From Cacconaster sp045601245 (GTDB taxonomy: Bacteria > Bacteroidota > Bacteroidia > Bacteroidales > UBA932): a stretch of 64,000 nucleotides of DNA. The notes below the pieces were generated by a model. That model saw nothing but the letters and a program-made list of their open reading frames with translations. It was not told the origin of the DNA and made no database searches. Of the stretch, positions 26,259 through 34,038 are shown one piece after another. Both the position numbers and the translations under genes were made by a program. The DNA lies in the NCBI GenBank assembly GCA_045601245.1, contig JAZRZH010000026.1, forward strand, positions 1 to 64,000, in the 5' to 3' direction. The stretch's first letter is position 1. The number at the start of each line of letters is the position of its first letter.

Positions 26259-27089
26259 ATGAAAAAGAAAGACAACAGAGAGATATATGACGGTGACGCC
26301 GTCTTCCGCGGAGAAGCGCCGGACACCGGAAAAAAGCGCAGACGCAATACCATTGCCGCCGTAGTTTGTGCGGTTGCGGCCATTATCATCGGGGGCTTCC
26401 TTCTCGGAAGGACTTCGAAGGTGAAGTTCAACCCGGACTTGAGCGTCCTGCCGAAGAAGGTTGTAGAAAAGATGGTTACTCCGATGATTGACTCCATTGT
26501 ATACGATAATTTCAATGTCACAACAACGCAGAAGGCAACTATATACGAGCCGGTGGCCAAGCAGGTACCGGTCCGCATCACAGATTGCACCGTAAGCGGC
26601 GACAAGGTGACATACCGGTTCGAATCCACCGGGAGTTTCGGCGATTACGGCGCCATAGGCGGCGAGATGACGGTCAGCGGCAATCCTGTGCAATGGCAGG
26701 GCCGCAACGGTTTCCTCGCCGACATTCAGGGAACTGCCTCTATCGGCATCGGTACCGTGACGAAAGGCTCAAGCAGCGTCAAGCACCTCGCCGAGGACAT
26801 AGTGAAGAGAATCCCGATCGACGGAGATGAGGTCGCCCTACCGTCCGGCAAACTCGCCTACGCATCGATAGGCCGCGACTCTTCCGGCGAATATTTCATT
26901 GTTTCAAGCAAGAATCCGACGACATTCGACGCCCTTTCCGATGCACTGCTGACCGCCGGCGCGGAGTACGCGATATTCGTCAACGGCCACCTTGCATACA
27001 ACTGGCACATCGGCGACAGCGGAATTGAGATAAAATTCGCTTCTTATACCGAAAACAAACCGGAGGGGCTGAGCCTCAAGCTTTGGTAA
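26259..27089 (+). CDS. Single-pass membrane protein of unknown function
   Basis: The 276-residue protein has a basic cytoplasmic N-terminus (KKRRRN), one membrane segment at about residues 30-50, and an extracytoplasmic part of about 225 residues. The latter has strand-rich stretches (VRITDCTVSGDKVTYRFE) and a C-terminal ALLTAGAEYAIFVNGHLAYNW segment. I do not recognise the family. It lies 24 bases behind the DMT transporter in the same direction and may be co-transcribed. The 170 bases after it hold no gene I can support. Confidence 0.6.
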   Translation: MKKKDNREIYDGDAVFRGEAPDTGKKRRRNTIAAVVCAVAAIIIGGFLLGRTSKVKFNPDLSVLPKKVVEKMVTPMIDSIVYDNFNVTTTQKATIYEPVAKQVPVRITDCTVSGDKVTYRFESTGSFGDYGAIGGEMTVSGNPVQWQGRNGFLADIQGTASIGIGTVTKGSSSVKHLAEDIVKRIPIDGDEVALPSGKLAYASIGRDSSGEYFIVSSKNPTTFDALSDALLTAGAEYAIFVNGHLAYNWHIGDSGIEIKFASYTENKPEGLSLKLW

Positions 27090-27260
27090 TCAACCCGCTA
27101 CTACAATTGATCAGGAATTGTTCAGGTGTGGGCGATACATACTTGAACTTATCCCGCAAATCACTGGTTAATAGTTATGTGTGGAACCAGCAGCCTGCTT
27201 GCGTTTGAACTCACCACATATCAGATTGTCAGTAATGACTGATAGCTGGCTTACAGACTG

Positions 27261-28052
27261 TTACAGAAATTTCATACAAGCAACGTTCTTCAGAGCTGTC
27301 AGGAAGATGAGCCGATCATCATCGTCCAGCCCGTCACCCCTTGTCGGCCAGGCAGAATAGCTTGACATAATGTTATTCCTGATGGCCGCATAGTCGAACT
27401 TCGGATCCCGACTGAAGGTATCGGCGGTAACCTCCGCAGATCTTATGCGGTCAAGCGCGTACACTCGAAGATCAGTGTCCCCAGGCAGTACTCCGATGAC
27501 GAACCACCAGGTCTCAAATGCCAGGGCATAGGGGCAGAACTCAATGATACGGTCGGTGTCCTCCGCCTCCTTCGGATCGTAAGGCATGCCAGGGTTCTCC
27601 TCGGCTATGGCGCGGAAGACGGATCTGTCACGCCAGTAGCGGAACTTCACCGTGCATGACCTGCTTATGCCTTCGGCGAAGACCATGGCGAAGCGGTTGC
27701 CGTAGGCGGAGCTTATGTACATCCGGTCCATCGGAAGCCTGTCATGCGAGAGCTCGTTGCCGAGCAGGAACGAGTTCAGGCTGGCGAAGGCTATCTTCCG
27801 GGCCGGGGACGTTTCCTCGGACGGGCGCAGACGGTACCGAGGCACGCCGCTTTCCTTTGTGCACTCTATCGTGACCGGGAACACCTCCCCTATCGCTTCC
27901 CTCTGACGGTGGAAGGTGCGTGACTGGAACGAACCGAAGCGGGCGTTCCACTTGTTCTCTATCTGCGCCAGGGTGAGACCCGTGTCACCGGCGTTGTTGA
28001 GTATCGACAGAAGGAAGGTGTACCGTTCAAGGAGGTTGGCCGCTGTATCCAT
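27261..28052 (-). CDS. WYL-domain transcriptional regulator, short C-terminus
   Basis: The 263-residue regulator has an N-terminal winged-helix-like region (about residues 1-80, with LTLAQIENKWNARF and SRTFHRQREAI) and a central WYL domain (about 120-220, containing FETWWFVIGV and YALDRIRSAEV). WYL proteins sense nucleic-acid or nucleotide ligands and often control defence genes. Full-length members have a C-terminal WCX domain after the SYG-type motif; here the sequence stops 30 residues after SSYSAW. The frame stays open for about 27 codons past its TAA, which hints at a lost C-terminus. A perfect palindrome lies in the gap to the divergent operon. Confidence 0.75.
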   Translation of the reverse strand: MDTAANLLERYTFLLSILNNAGDTGLTLAQIENKWNARFGSFQSRTFHRQREAIGEVFPVTIECTKESGVPRYRLRPSEETSPARKIAFASLNSFLLGNELSHDRLPMDRMYISSAYGNRFAMVFAEGISRSCTVKFRYWRDRSVFRAIAEENPGMPYDPKEAEDTDRIIEFCPYALAFETWWFVIGVLPGDTDLRVYALDRIRSAEVTADTFSRDPKFDYAAIRNNIMSSYSAWPTRGDGLDDDDRLIFLTALKNVACMKFL

Positions 28053-28092
28053 GGTGAATGCGTTTTACGCAAAATTAAAGAAAAATTCCTTT

Positions 28093-28115
28093 TCTATGAC
28101 GCATTTTGTCATAGA
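28093..28115. promoter_or_regulatory. Palindromic operator candidate between the WYL gene and the divergent operon
   Basis: Perfect 8-base arms TCTATGAC and GTCATAGA surround a 7-base centre. The right arm begins with the G of TTTG (28105-28108), and the + strand TACTTTTG (28124-28131) beyond fits a -7 box for the operon starting at 28152. On the - strand TAATTTTG (28077-28070) fits a promoter for the WYL gene. The geometry suits binding by the WYL protein to control both directions. This is inference from position. Confidence 0.5.
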
Positions 28116-28151
28116 GATGGGGGTACTTTTGCCGCAGAAATCAAGAAAGAC

Positions 28152-28352
28152 ATGGCTACGCTGCTCATACTTGTCCTCGGCCTCGCGGCATCGCTGATCT
28201 ACCTTGCGGTCAGTATCGTTAGGCTCATCGTCGCCCTCTTCATACGCTCCGTCGAGGCGGTACGGGACGGCGAGTGGTGGGGTCTGCCAGCCACACTGGG
28301 CCTTTCAGGCGGAGCCGTCTATATTATAGGACTGATCTTATTCTGGTGGTGA
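28152..28352 (+). CDS. Small hydrophobic membrane protein
   Basis: The 66-residue protein consists mainly of two hydrophobic segments (about residues 3-33 and 45-65) separated by a charged RSVEAVRDGEWWG loop. It has no recognised family. It is the first gene of a run facing the WYL regulator, and its stop overlaps the next ATG by one base, which supports real translation. Confidence 0.6.
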   Translation: MATLLILVLGLAASLIYLAVSIVRLIVALFIRSVEAVRDGEWWGLPATLGLSGGAVYIIGLILFWW

Positions 28353-28813
28353 TGAGCATACGTGACATATACAGGCAGTGGTGCATGGGCAGGACCGTCA
28401 GGGCCAATGTCCGAAGCTGGAGACAATATATCAAGGGACGCGGTGAGGCGGAGGAACGGATGCGTTTCGTCGTTTTCCTTGCGGGGCTGGGGCTCTTCAT
28501 AGTCCTTCCAGCAGCCGTGGCCATAGCATGTCTCATCTTCGGGCGGGATTATCCTTTCTTTCTCGCCGTGTGGCTGGTGGTTTCCGCCCTGAACCTTCTT
28601 TGGCTGCTGCCCATGGCGCTCAGGTACGGATTCCTGTTGGTCAGGTACACCATCGACCACATCGCCGAGAACGGCCTGGACGCCCCGAAGGAGCCGTTCG
28701 ACTTCCTGGGCTTCAAGAGGGCCAGGTATCTCAGGCAGCACCCGCTCGACATAGACGGATTATTTACTGACAATACAGATGACGAATATGAAGTACTCGA
28801 ATACGATGAATAA
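28352..28813 (+). CDS. Membrane protein of the WYL-facing operon
   Basis: The 153-residue protein has a basic N-terminus (RANVRSWRQYIKGRG), two or three hydrophobic segments between about residues 38 and 98, and an acidic cytoplasmic C-terminus ending NTDDEYEVLEYDE. Family unknown. It overlaps the preceding gene by one base and the Sel1 gene by 26 bases. The small, overlapping membrane genes suggest a membrane complex with the Sel1 protein and ATPase that follow. Confidence 0.6.
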   Translation: MSIRDIYRQWCMGRTVRANVRSWRQYIKGRGEAEERMRFVVFLAGLGLFIVLPAAVAIACLIFGRDYPFFLAVWLVVSALNLLWLLPMALRYGFLLVRYTIDHIAENGLDAPKEPFDFLGFKRARYLRQHPLDIDGLFTDNTDDEYEVLEYDE

Positions 28814-29597
28814 CCCCCTCGTCGCTGAGGGGCAGCGTCTCTGGAGGGAGACACTCTACAGGCGCGACTATCCCAGGGCATTCGCGCTCTTCAGCGAAGC
28901 TGCGGAGCAGGGCGATGCCGACGGCATCAACATGGTGGGGATGTCATATTACCAAGGGTGCGGAGTTGAGAAGGACCGTCACAAGGCTGCGGTGCACTTC
29001 CTCATGGCAGCCCGCATGGGCCATCCACAGGCGCAGTACAACCTCGGCCTGCTGCTGTGCGGCGAGGGGAAGGCATGCACTCAGGGGCTGGAGCGCTCCG
29101 TATACTGGTTCCGCAAGGCTGCGGACCAGGGAGACGTGCCCGCCTTCTGGGAGATGGGGAACGCATACCGTGAAGGGCTCGGAGTGGAGAGGGATTTCTC
29201 CGAGGCGGCAGAGTGGTTCAGCCGCGGCGTGCAGGCCGGGGACCCGTCATGCATGACGTTCCTCGGGCTGATGCACTTCCGTGGCGAAGGGATGGCCGAG
29301 GACGAGGAAACAGCAGTGGAGCTGTGGCGGGAGGCAGCGGATTTGGACAACTCCGACGCGATGCTCTATCTCGGCGTGTGCTGCGAAAGGGGCCTGGGTG
29401 GTGTAAAAAGGTGCGGCAGGAAAGCGGCCGAGTGGTACAGGATGGCCGACTATTTCGGAAGCGCCAGCGCAGCTGAAAGCCTTGCGGAGCTGTACAGAAG
29501 AAGCCCTCTTCTGAAGCTACGCATGAAGACGATGGAAAAGGTTGAACATTATAAATGCAAACGTCATGGAAAAAGTGTGTTTGGGAAAGCTCGGTGA
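28788..29597 (+). CDS. Sel1-repeat protein
   Basis: The 269-residue soluble protein is built of about six Sel1-like (TPR-type) repeats of 36 residues, readable from residue 25 to about 235; typical units contain AAEQGDADGINMVGMSYYQG and AADQGDVPAFWEMGNAYREG. It has no signal peptide. Sel1 proteins scaffold complexes and occur in signalling and defence operons. A start three codons earlier is possible. It overlaps the membrane-protein gene upstream and the ATPase gene downstream, so the five genes from 28152 look like one unit. Confidence 0.75.
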   Translation: MKYSNTMNNPLVAEGQRLWRETLYRRDYPRAFALFSEAAEQGDADGINMVGMSYYQGCGVEKDRHKAAVHFLMAARMGHPQAQYNLGLLLCGEGKACTQGLERSVYWFRKAADQGDVPAFWEMGNAYREGLGVERDFSEAAEWFSRGVQAGDPSCMTFLGLMHFRGEGMAEDEETAVELWREAADLDNSDAMLYLGVCCERGLGGVKRCGRKAAEWYRMADYFGSASAAESLAELYRRSPLLKLRMKTMEKVEHYKCKRHGKSVFGKAR

Positions 29598-30264
29598 GAC
29601 CATCACCGCGTATCTGTCGCACCCGGAGGCCGTCATGCCCCTGGTGCTCGCCGGGAAGCCCGGCATAGGCAAGACTGAGGTCATCAGGAAGGCCCTCGGC
29701 TCGATGTGCCTGCGGCACAGGGAGCTCTGGGAGCTGCTGGACAATGATCCCGGCAGCGTGGACGAGGCGGACGTGGTCCTGGTCCACACGCTGGACCCCG
29801 ACAGGGTGAGGCTGGACCTCGGCTCGGCCGTGTCCTTCCAGGCACGCTTCGGAATCCCGGTCATCGTCAGCACACCGGTTGCCGATGAGACCGACCCCGT
29901 ATGGAGGCAGTTCGAGGGCAAGGTCATCCCGGTATTCTGCCAGCAGGTCTTCGGGGAGTTCGCCGCCTGGGCCGAGGACACATGAAGTTGGGAAGGCGGA
30001 CGGAGGCGCCAGAGGATCCACCCGCTGCTGCTTGAGTTCCTGAGACGGAACCCCTCCTTCTTCGAGAAGGACCGGTGGCACTCACCCTTCATGATGGAGC
30101 AGATATCCCGCCGGTGGTGGGAGGCCACCGACATCATGCTGAAGGCCGTCAGTGAGGAAATCGGGGACGAGGGGATGGCTGGATGTGTCAGTAGGATGTT
30201 GAAGATAAAGGACCTTATTCCCAATAAATATGAAGAACATCAATATATCGAAAAGAATAGATGA
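29566..30264 (+). pseudogene. P-loop (MoxR/dynein-type) ATPase interrupted by an in-frame TGA
   Basis: The first 139 codons encode an AAA-like module with Walker A AGKPGIGKTEV (about residues 31-41) and a VDEADVVLVHTLDPDRV stretch, ending at TGA 29983-29985. The same frame then stays open for 92 codons, reading HPLLLEFLRRNPSFF and MEQISRRWWEATDIML, typical of the C-terminal part of such ATPases, until 30262-30264. A single nonsense change (for example TGG to TGA) explains it. It may be a pseudogene, a recent mutation, or a sequencing error. An ATG at 29542 could add eight residues. The start overlaps the Sel1 gene. Confidence 0.65.
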
Positions 30265-30598
30265 AGACTACCGCAAAGAGGCAAGAAGACTGCTCATTGA
30301 AGTGGTCGCAACAAAGAAGGCGATATACCCGGAGGAAGATGCGGAATCGTTGCTGATAAAGTATCTCCCATCCATAAAGAGGAAACTCTACTACTACGCA
30401 CGCAAGCGCAGGATGGTTAATATCTCCAGGATACGTCCTCACAACGGCAGCGAGGTGATCTTCCACAAGGAAACACGCACACCGGAGTACTATGACATGC
30501 CCAAGGAGTTTCTTGACGTGGAGACGCTTGTGTCGGACTTTCAGATTTCAAGCATATTGCATCATCCCTACAGTGGAGAATATGAATTATCCAAATAA
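30230..30598 (+). CDS. Hypothetical protein, 122 residues
   Basis: This charged, probably helical protein (basic KRKLYYYARKRRM stretch at about residues 50-62) has no recognised domain and no signal or membrane segment. It overlaps the end of the ATPase frame by 35 bases. Its base composition is lower in G+C than the genes before it and resembles the AT-rich pair that follows, so it may belong with them. The reading frame is plausible but not certain. Confidence 0.45.
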   Translation: MKNINISKRIDEDYRKEARRLLIEVVATKKAIYPEEDAESLLIKYLPSIKRKLYYYARKRRMVNISRIRPHNGSEVIFHKETRTPEYYDMPKEFLDVETLVSDFQISSILHHPYSGEYELSK

Positions 30599-30616
30599 AT
30601 CAATATTTTTGTAAAA

Positions 30617-31579
30617 ATGGTTATCAATATGGATTACAATGATTCTTTCGACATTGCATACTACTGCACGAGGGAGGTATTTTCGTGCAATCTAAATCCC
30701 AAAGAATACGAGAGTATGCACGACTGTCTATGCGAGGCTTTACATACTTCACAGCATTCTTTGGATGCCTTATGGTTATTCGACTTATGTGACAGAGAAC
30801 AGATGCAAAAAAATGAGTTCCTCTCTAAATATTCGTCACTACCGCTATATTCATATGGAAATTACTACAATCATAAATTGAGGATAATCAGTACCGAAGT
30901 TGAAAAAGCCTTTGCCGTAATCAATGCCGTTCTGTTGGAATCTGACGACGATATGCTTGGTAAGTTGAGAGAATCCCTATTCATACAGATAATGAATATC
31001 CAACCGAATATATTAAAGCTCATGACTCCTGGCGACTCCTCAGAATTAAGAAAAGTAACACTTGACCCTCTCGGATTGTACTACTATGGCGAACTTCTAT
31101 CTGGAGATGATGATACCATTCCTCCGAAACATTGCGTCACCTATGCCAATCCGGAATTCAACGAAAAATCAAGAATTGTGATTGACGACAGAAAGATAAG
31201 GTGTCTTTCAGGGAAGGAATATCCGAAACTCCTTGCAGTAGTAGTGCTTCATGAACTCATGCATGCGTTGATGGACCCTCATAATTATGGCGAAGCCATT
31301 AAGTATCCCAGAAACAGGCTCTACTATATCCAAAAGGAGGAAGCTATGGCCAATGCCCTTGTACTTCATTTTCTTAACAAGTCAGAATCAGGAAAACATC
31401 TGCTCGACTATGCCGAACAATTTATGCTTTCTCAGTCTCTGGAATGTGGGTACAAATATGGCGTTGAACTTTACAAATCAGGAGAAATAAAATCTAACGA
31501 TTGGTTAGCCGAGAAAATTTCCGGCATAATTGATATCAGAAATGAACAGGATTTTATTCAAAAGGTTATGAATGAATAA
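30617..31579 (+). CDS. HExxH zincin-like protein of unknown function
   Basis: The 320-residue soluble protein has a zinc-protease signature HELMH (about residues 212-216) preceded by a hydrophobic strand (LLAVVVL) and followed after about 25 residues by QKEEAMANALVLHF, whose glutamates (241/242) could be the third ligand, as in ImmA/IrrE-like zincins. The N-terminal 200 residues match nothing I know. A second ATG at 30629 is possible. Composition is clearly AT-rich. The stop codon TAA is also the target duplication of the MITE that follows. Confidence 0.6.
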   Translation: MVINMDYNDSFDIAYYCTREVFSCNLNPKEYESMHDCLCEALHTSQHSLDALWLFDLCDREQMQKNEFLSKYSSLPLYSYGNYYNHKLRIISTEVEKAFAVINAVLLESDDDMLGKLRESLFIQIMNIQPNILKLMTPGDSSELRKVTLDPLGLYYYGELLSGDDDTIPPKHCVTYANPEFNEKSRIVIDDRKIRCLSGKEYPKLLAVVVLHELMHALMDPHNYGEAIKYPRNRLYYIQKEEAMANALVLHFLNKSESGKHLLDYAEQFMLSQSLECGYKYGVELYKSGEIKSNDWLAEKISGIIDIRNEQDFIQKVMNE

Positions 31580-31741
31580 GAATCTGTTTTGGAATGATTC
31601 AATTTTACTATTATATATCTTTTTCGCCGTTTTCGCAGTATTCCTCAGTTACAATGGAACCCCATTGCTCCTTCGTAATCCTGTGAAAACATCTGAATAA
31701 TTTACAATAATATCTTAAATCAATCATTTCAAAACAGATTC
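31580..31741 (+). mobile_element. MITE, copy 2 (162 bp)
   Basis: It has the same length as the copy at 2267-2428 and lies in inverse orientation, with 20-base terminal inverted repeats (GAATCTGTTTTGGAATGATT on the left, one change on the right) and flanking TAA at 31577-31579 and 31742-31744. No coding capacity. It separates the zincin-like gene from the nuclease gene, whose ATG lies 24 bases beyond its end, so the nuclease promoter must lie in or be displaced by the element. Confidence 0.85.
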
Positions 31742-31765
31742 TAAAAGTATACAGTTAGAAAAAAT

Positions 31766-33064
31766 ATGAGCGATATAGAATCATTGATAACAGAATTCAA
31801 CATCAATCCTGAAAACAACCGCCTTCGAAATTATTATTCCGCTGATAACGTATGGAAGGCATTAAGGATAGAACGTGATGAGAACAGGCATAGTGATTTT
31901 CTCCAATGGCTGTTCGGAATTAATGATAGACACGCTTATTCACCTTTAATTCAATTATTGAACGTATTAATCAAGCACGACACTAACCTCGTAATTGATC
32001 CCACAATCAAAGGCAGCATTCTGCTGGGTAGCCTATATTTATCAAATGTTACCATCTGCAGAGAAAAACTGATTTCTGAATTGAGTTCAATCAGATTCAC
32101 TGATAGATTAGATTTATATATTGATTGTCAGATTATAGGCCATAATCAATTTTCTCATTTGGAAATAATCATTGAAAATAAAATCGATTCTCCCGAAGGA
32201 AAGCCCAAATCAAACACAGAGTTGAATCAACTTCCATCTCCTCCTACTCAATATGAGACCGACTATGCTAAACTTTGGCAAACTGAAAGATACTATTTCG
32301 CATGCAATTGCAGTGGTGGTCTCCGTTGTCCAAAAACATCTGACACTGCCCAGATATTTGTCTACCTGTCCCCTGATTCTGACGCAAAACCCAAAAGTGA
32401 TAGATTCATTACCATCACTTATCAAGATTTAGTAGATTACGTACTCGAGCCACAACTCTGCAGAGCAGACATTGATGACCACACCTCTTTTATGATTAAA
32501 GATTATTTACTCAATATGTCACAATCAACAAATAGCAATGATTCATCATTAGCGACTACCAAAGAAGAAAAAGAACTCTTACTGCATTTTTATAAGAGAA
32601 ATGAGCAATTATTCTTCCGGGCAGCTCAGGCCGCATTAAATAATGCAGACACGGAAGAGGAGCGCAATGCGCTATCCTCAATAATAGTGTCGATGAATAA
32701 AACGAGAGTTGCAAACCGATTTTTCAGCATAAATGGAAGTGGCCGATATAAGATGTACGAGGTATTAGCTGAATTCGTCAAATACAGGTGCCAAAGCTCC
32801 GCCGACATCCCTTTGGTTGATAAAGAAATCAGTAATGCTGCTAATCAAAAAAATAGATGTTTCGTTTCAGATAACTACACTAAAGTGTATAGGTACCTGT
32901 ATCAAAACCGCGACCATTTCCACACATCAAAATTAAAGGACAACGAAACCGAATTCTATGTTACAAAGGAACTTGGCATGGGTGATAGCTCGAAAAATTT
33001 TGGAAGTCTGTTCAAATACTTCAACGACAATTATCAGGGACGTTTTGATGTTGAGCAATTGTAA
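31766..33064 (+). CDS. PD-(D/E)XK nuclease superfamily protein
   Basis: The 432-residue protein resembles the PDDEXK_4 group (PF14281). It has an early NRHSDFLQWLFG motif (about residues 40-51), then an acidic residue in TDRLDLYID (D116) and the catalytic IIIENKIDSPEG (E137, K139), and a long C-terminal region. Such nucleases occur in restriction-type and other defence loci, but no methylase or helicase partner is adjacent. It is AT-rich like the zincin-like gene before the MITE, and the two were probably adjacent before insertion. Target unknown. Confidence 0.7.
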   Translation: MSDIESLITEFNINPENNRLRNYYSADNVWKALRIERDENRHSDFLQWLFGINDRHAYSPLIQLLNVLIKHDTNLVIDPTIKGSILLGSLYLSNVTICREKLISELSSIRFTDRLDLYIDCQIIGHNQFSHLEIIIENKIDSPEGKPKSNTELNQLPSPPTQYETDYAKLWQTERYYFACNCSGGLRCPKTSDTAQIFVYLSPDSDAKPKSDRFITITYQDLVDYVLEPQLCRADIDDHTSFMIKDYLLNMSQSTNSNDSSLATTKEEKELLLHFYKRNEQLFFRAAQAALNNADTEEERNALSSIIVSMNKTRVANRFFSINGSGRYKMYEVLAEFVKYRCQSSADIPLVDKEISNAANQKNRCFVSDNYTKVYRYLYQNRDHFHTSKLKDNETEFYVTKELGMGDSSKNFGSLFKYFNDNYQGRFDVEQL

Positions 33065-33132
33065 TCTCTGATTACCAACCAGAGAGAGAGTTTACGAAAG
33101 CAATATTTTGACAGGCTATAAAATATCCCGAC

Positions 33133-34038
33133 CTACTCCCTCCTGAACTCCGCGCGCAGCGGGTCGTCGACGATGACGGAGGCCATACTGACGGGGCAGG
33201 CGGCGAACCAGCCCATCGCATCACCGCCGGTTATGTTTGTAGGGCAGTTGGCCGGCTGGGAGGAGAAGAACGGGATGGCGGAGCCGGTCATATTGGATGC
33301 GAATGAGAAGAAGAAATCAAAGCATCCTTTCGGCAGAGTCAGAGCTGTGAAGGTCAGGATATCGCCCTGCTCCAGAAATTTGCAGCAAGGCCCGTACACC
33401 TCCTGATTGTGCTCTGTCTGCATCAGTACGGATACCGGGAACTGCGTGATCTTCTGACCCGCGAAATATTTGTCATCCAGGATGAGCGAAAGGTCATAAG
33501 GATAAGGATGACCGTTGACCGCCATCGATGCATAGTAGAATCCGTCGCCCGGATTGTCCTCGCCCCACATTGCAACAGTCCAGGTGCTGTCTGCCTCCAT
33601 AAGCCCGGTGTATGCGTAGTCGATGGCATCGATCCTGAAGCCCGGCTCGGGCATCGTAGCCTCGGCCTCATAGTGGCGCTCCTCCCCCGCTACCGTCGCG
33701 TCGATGGAGAGGTGATAGGTATTTCCAGGCTTGCCACGGAAACCGAAAGGCGCCGAGTAGACGCCAGGCGATGTCTCCGTGTAATAAACCGGCCCCGTGC
33801 CGTCATCCACGCTGACCACCGCCCCGCACACGGCAGGGACAGCATCCTTCTCGAAATAGCCCGTCGATTCGGAGAGCGTGAAAGTCTGCCGTTGAAACGC
33901 CATATCGGTCAGGAACCCCTCCAGCACCAAATATGTGCGGTCGGCATCCTTGACCTTGACATCCATCTCCTCGCTGCAGGAAACCGCTGCCGCAAGGCAT
34001 ACAAGCATATATATCAGATATCTCTTTTTCATAGTCAT
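33133..34038 (-). CDS. DUF4249 lipoprotein
   Basis: The 301-residue lipoprotein has a signal ending AAAVSCSEE (lipid Cys about residue 21). The DUF4249 body starts YLVLEGFLTDMAFQRQTFTLS. The family pairs with TonB receptors and is regarded as a surface-exposed partner in substrate capture, analogous to SusD. Its start overlaps the receptor's stop by one base (TGATG). Alternative start MKKRYL is two codons in. The substrate is not apparent. Confidence 0.85.
   Translation of the reverse strand: MTMKKRYLIYMLVCLAAAVSCSEEMDVKVKDADRTYLVLEGFLTDMAFQRQTFTLSESTGYFEKDAVPAVCGAVVSVDDGTGPVYYTETSPGVYSAPFGFRGKPGNTYHLSIDATVAGEERHYEAEATMPEPGFRIDAIDYAYTGLMEADSTWTVAMWGEDNPGDGFYYASMAVNGHPYPYDLSLILDDKYFAGQKITQFPVSVLMQTEHNQEVYGPCCKFLEQGDILTFTALTLPKGCFDFFFSFASNMTGSAIPFFSSQPANCPTNITGGDAMGWFAACPVSMASVIVDDPLRAEFRRE

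Noticed and set aside
27090..27260. Possible transposase remnant downstream of the WYL gene
   Set aside because: A 27-codon stretch is in frame with the WYL gene, but I could not match it to any transposase and saw no terminal repeats.
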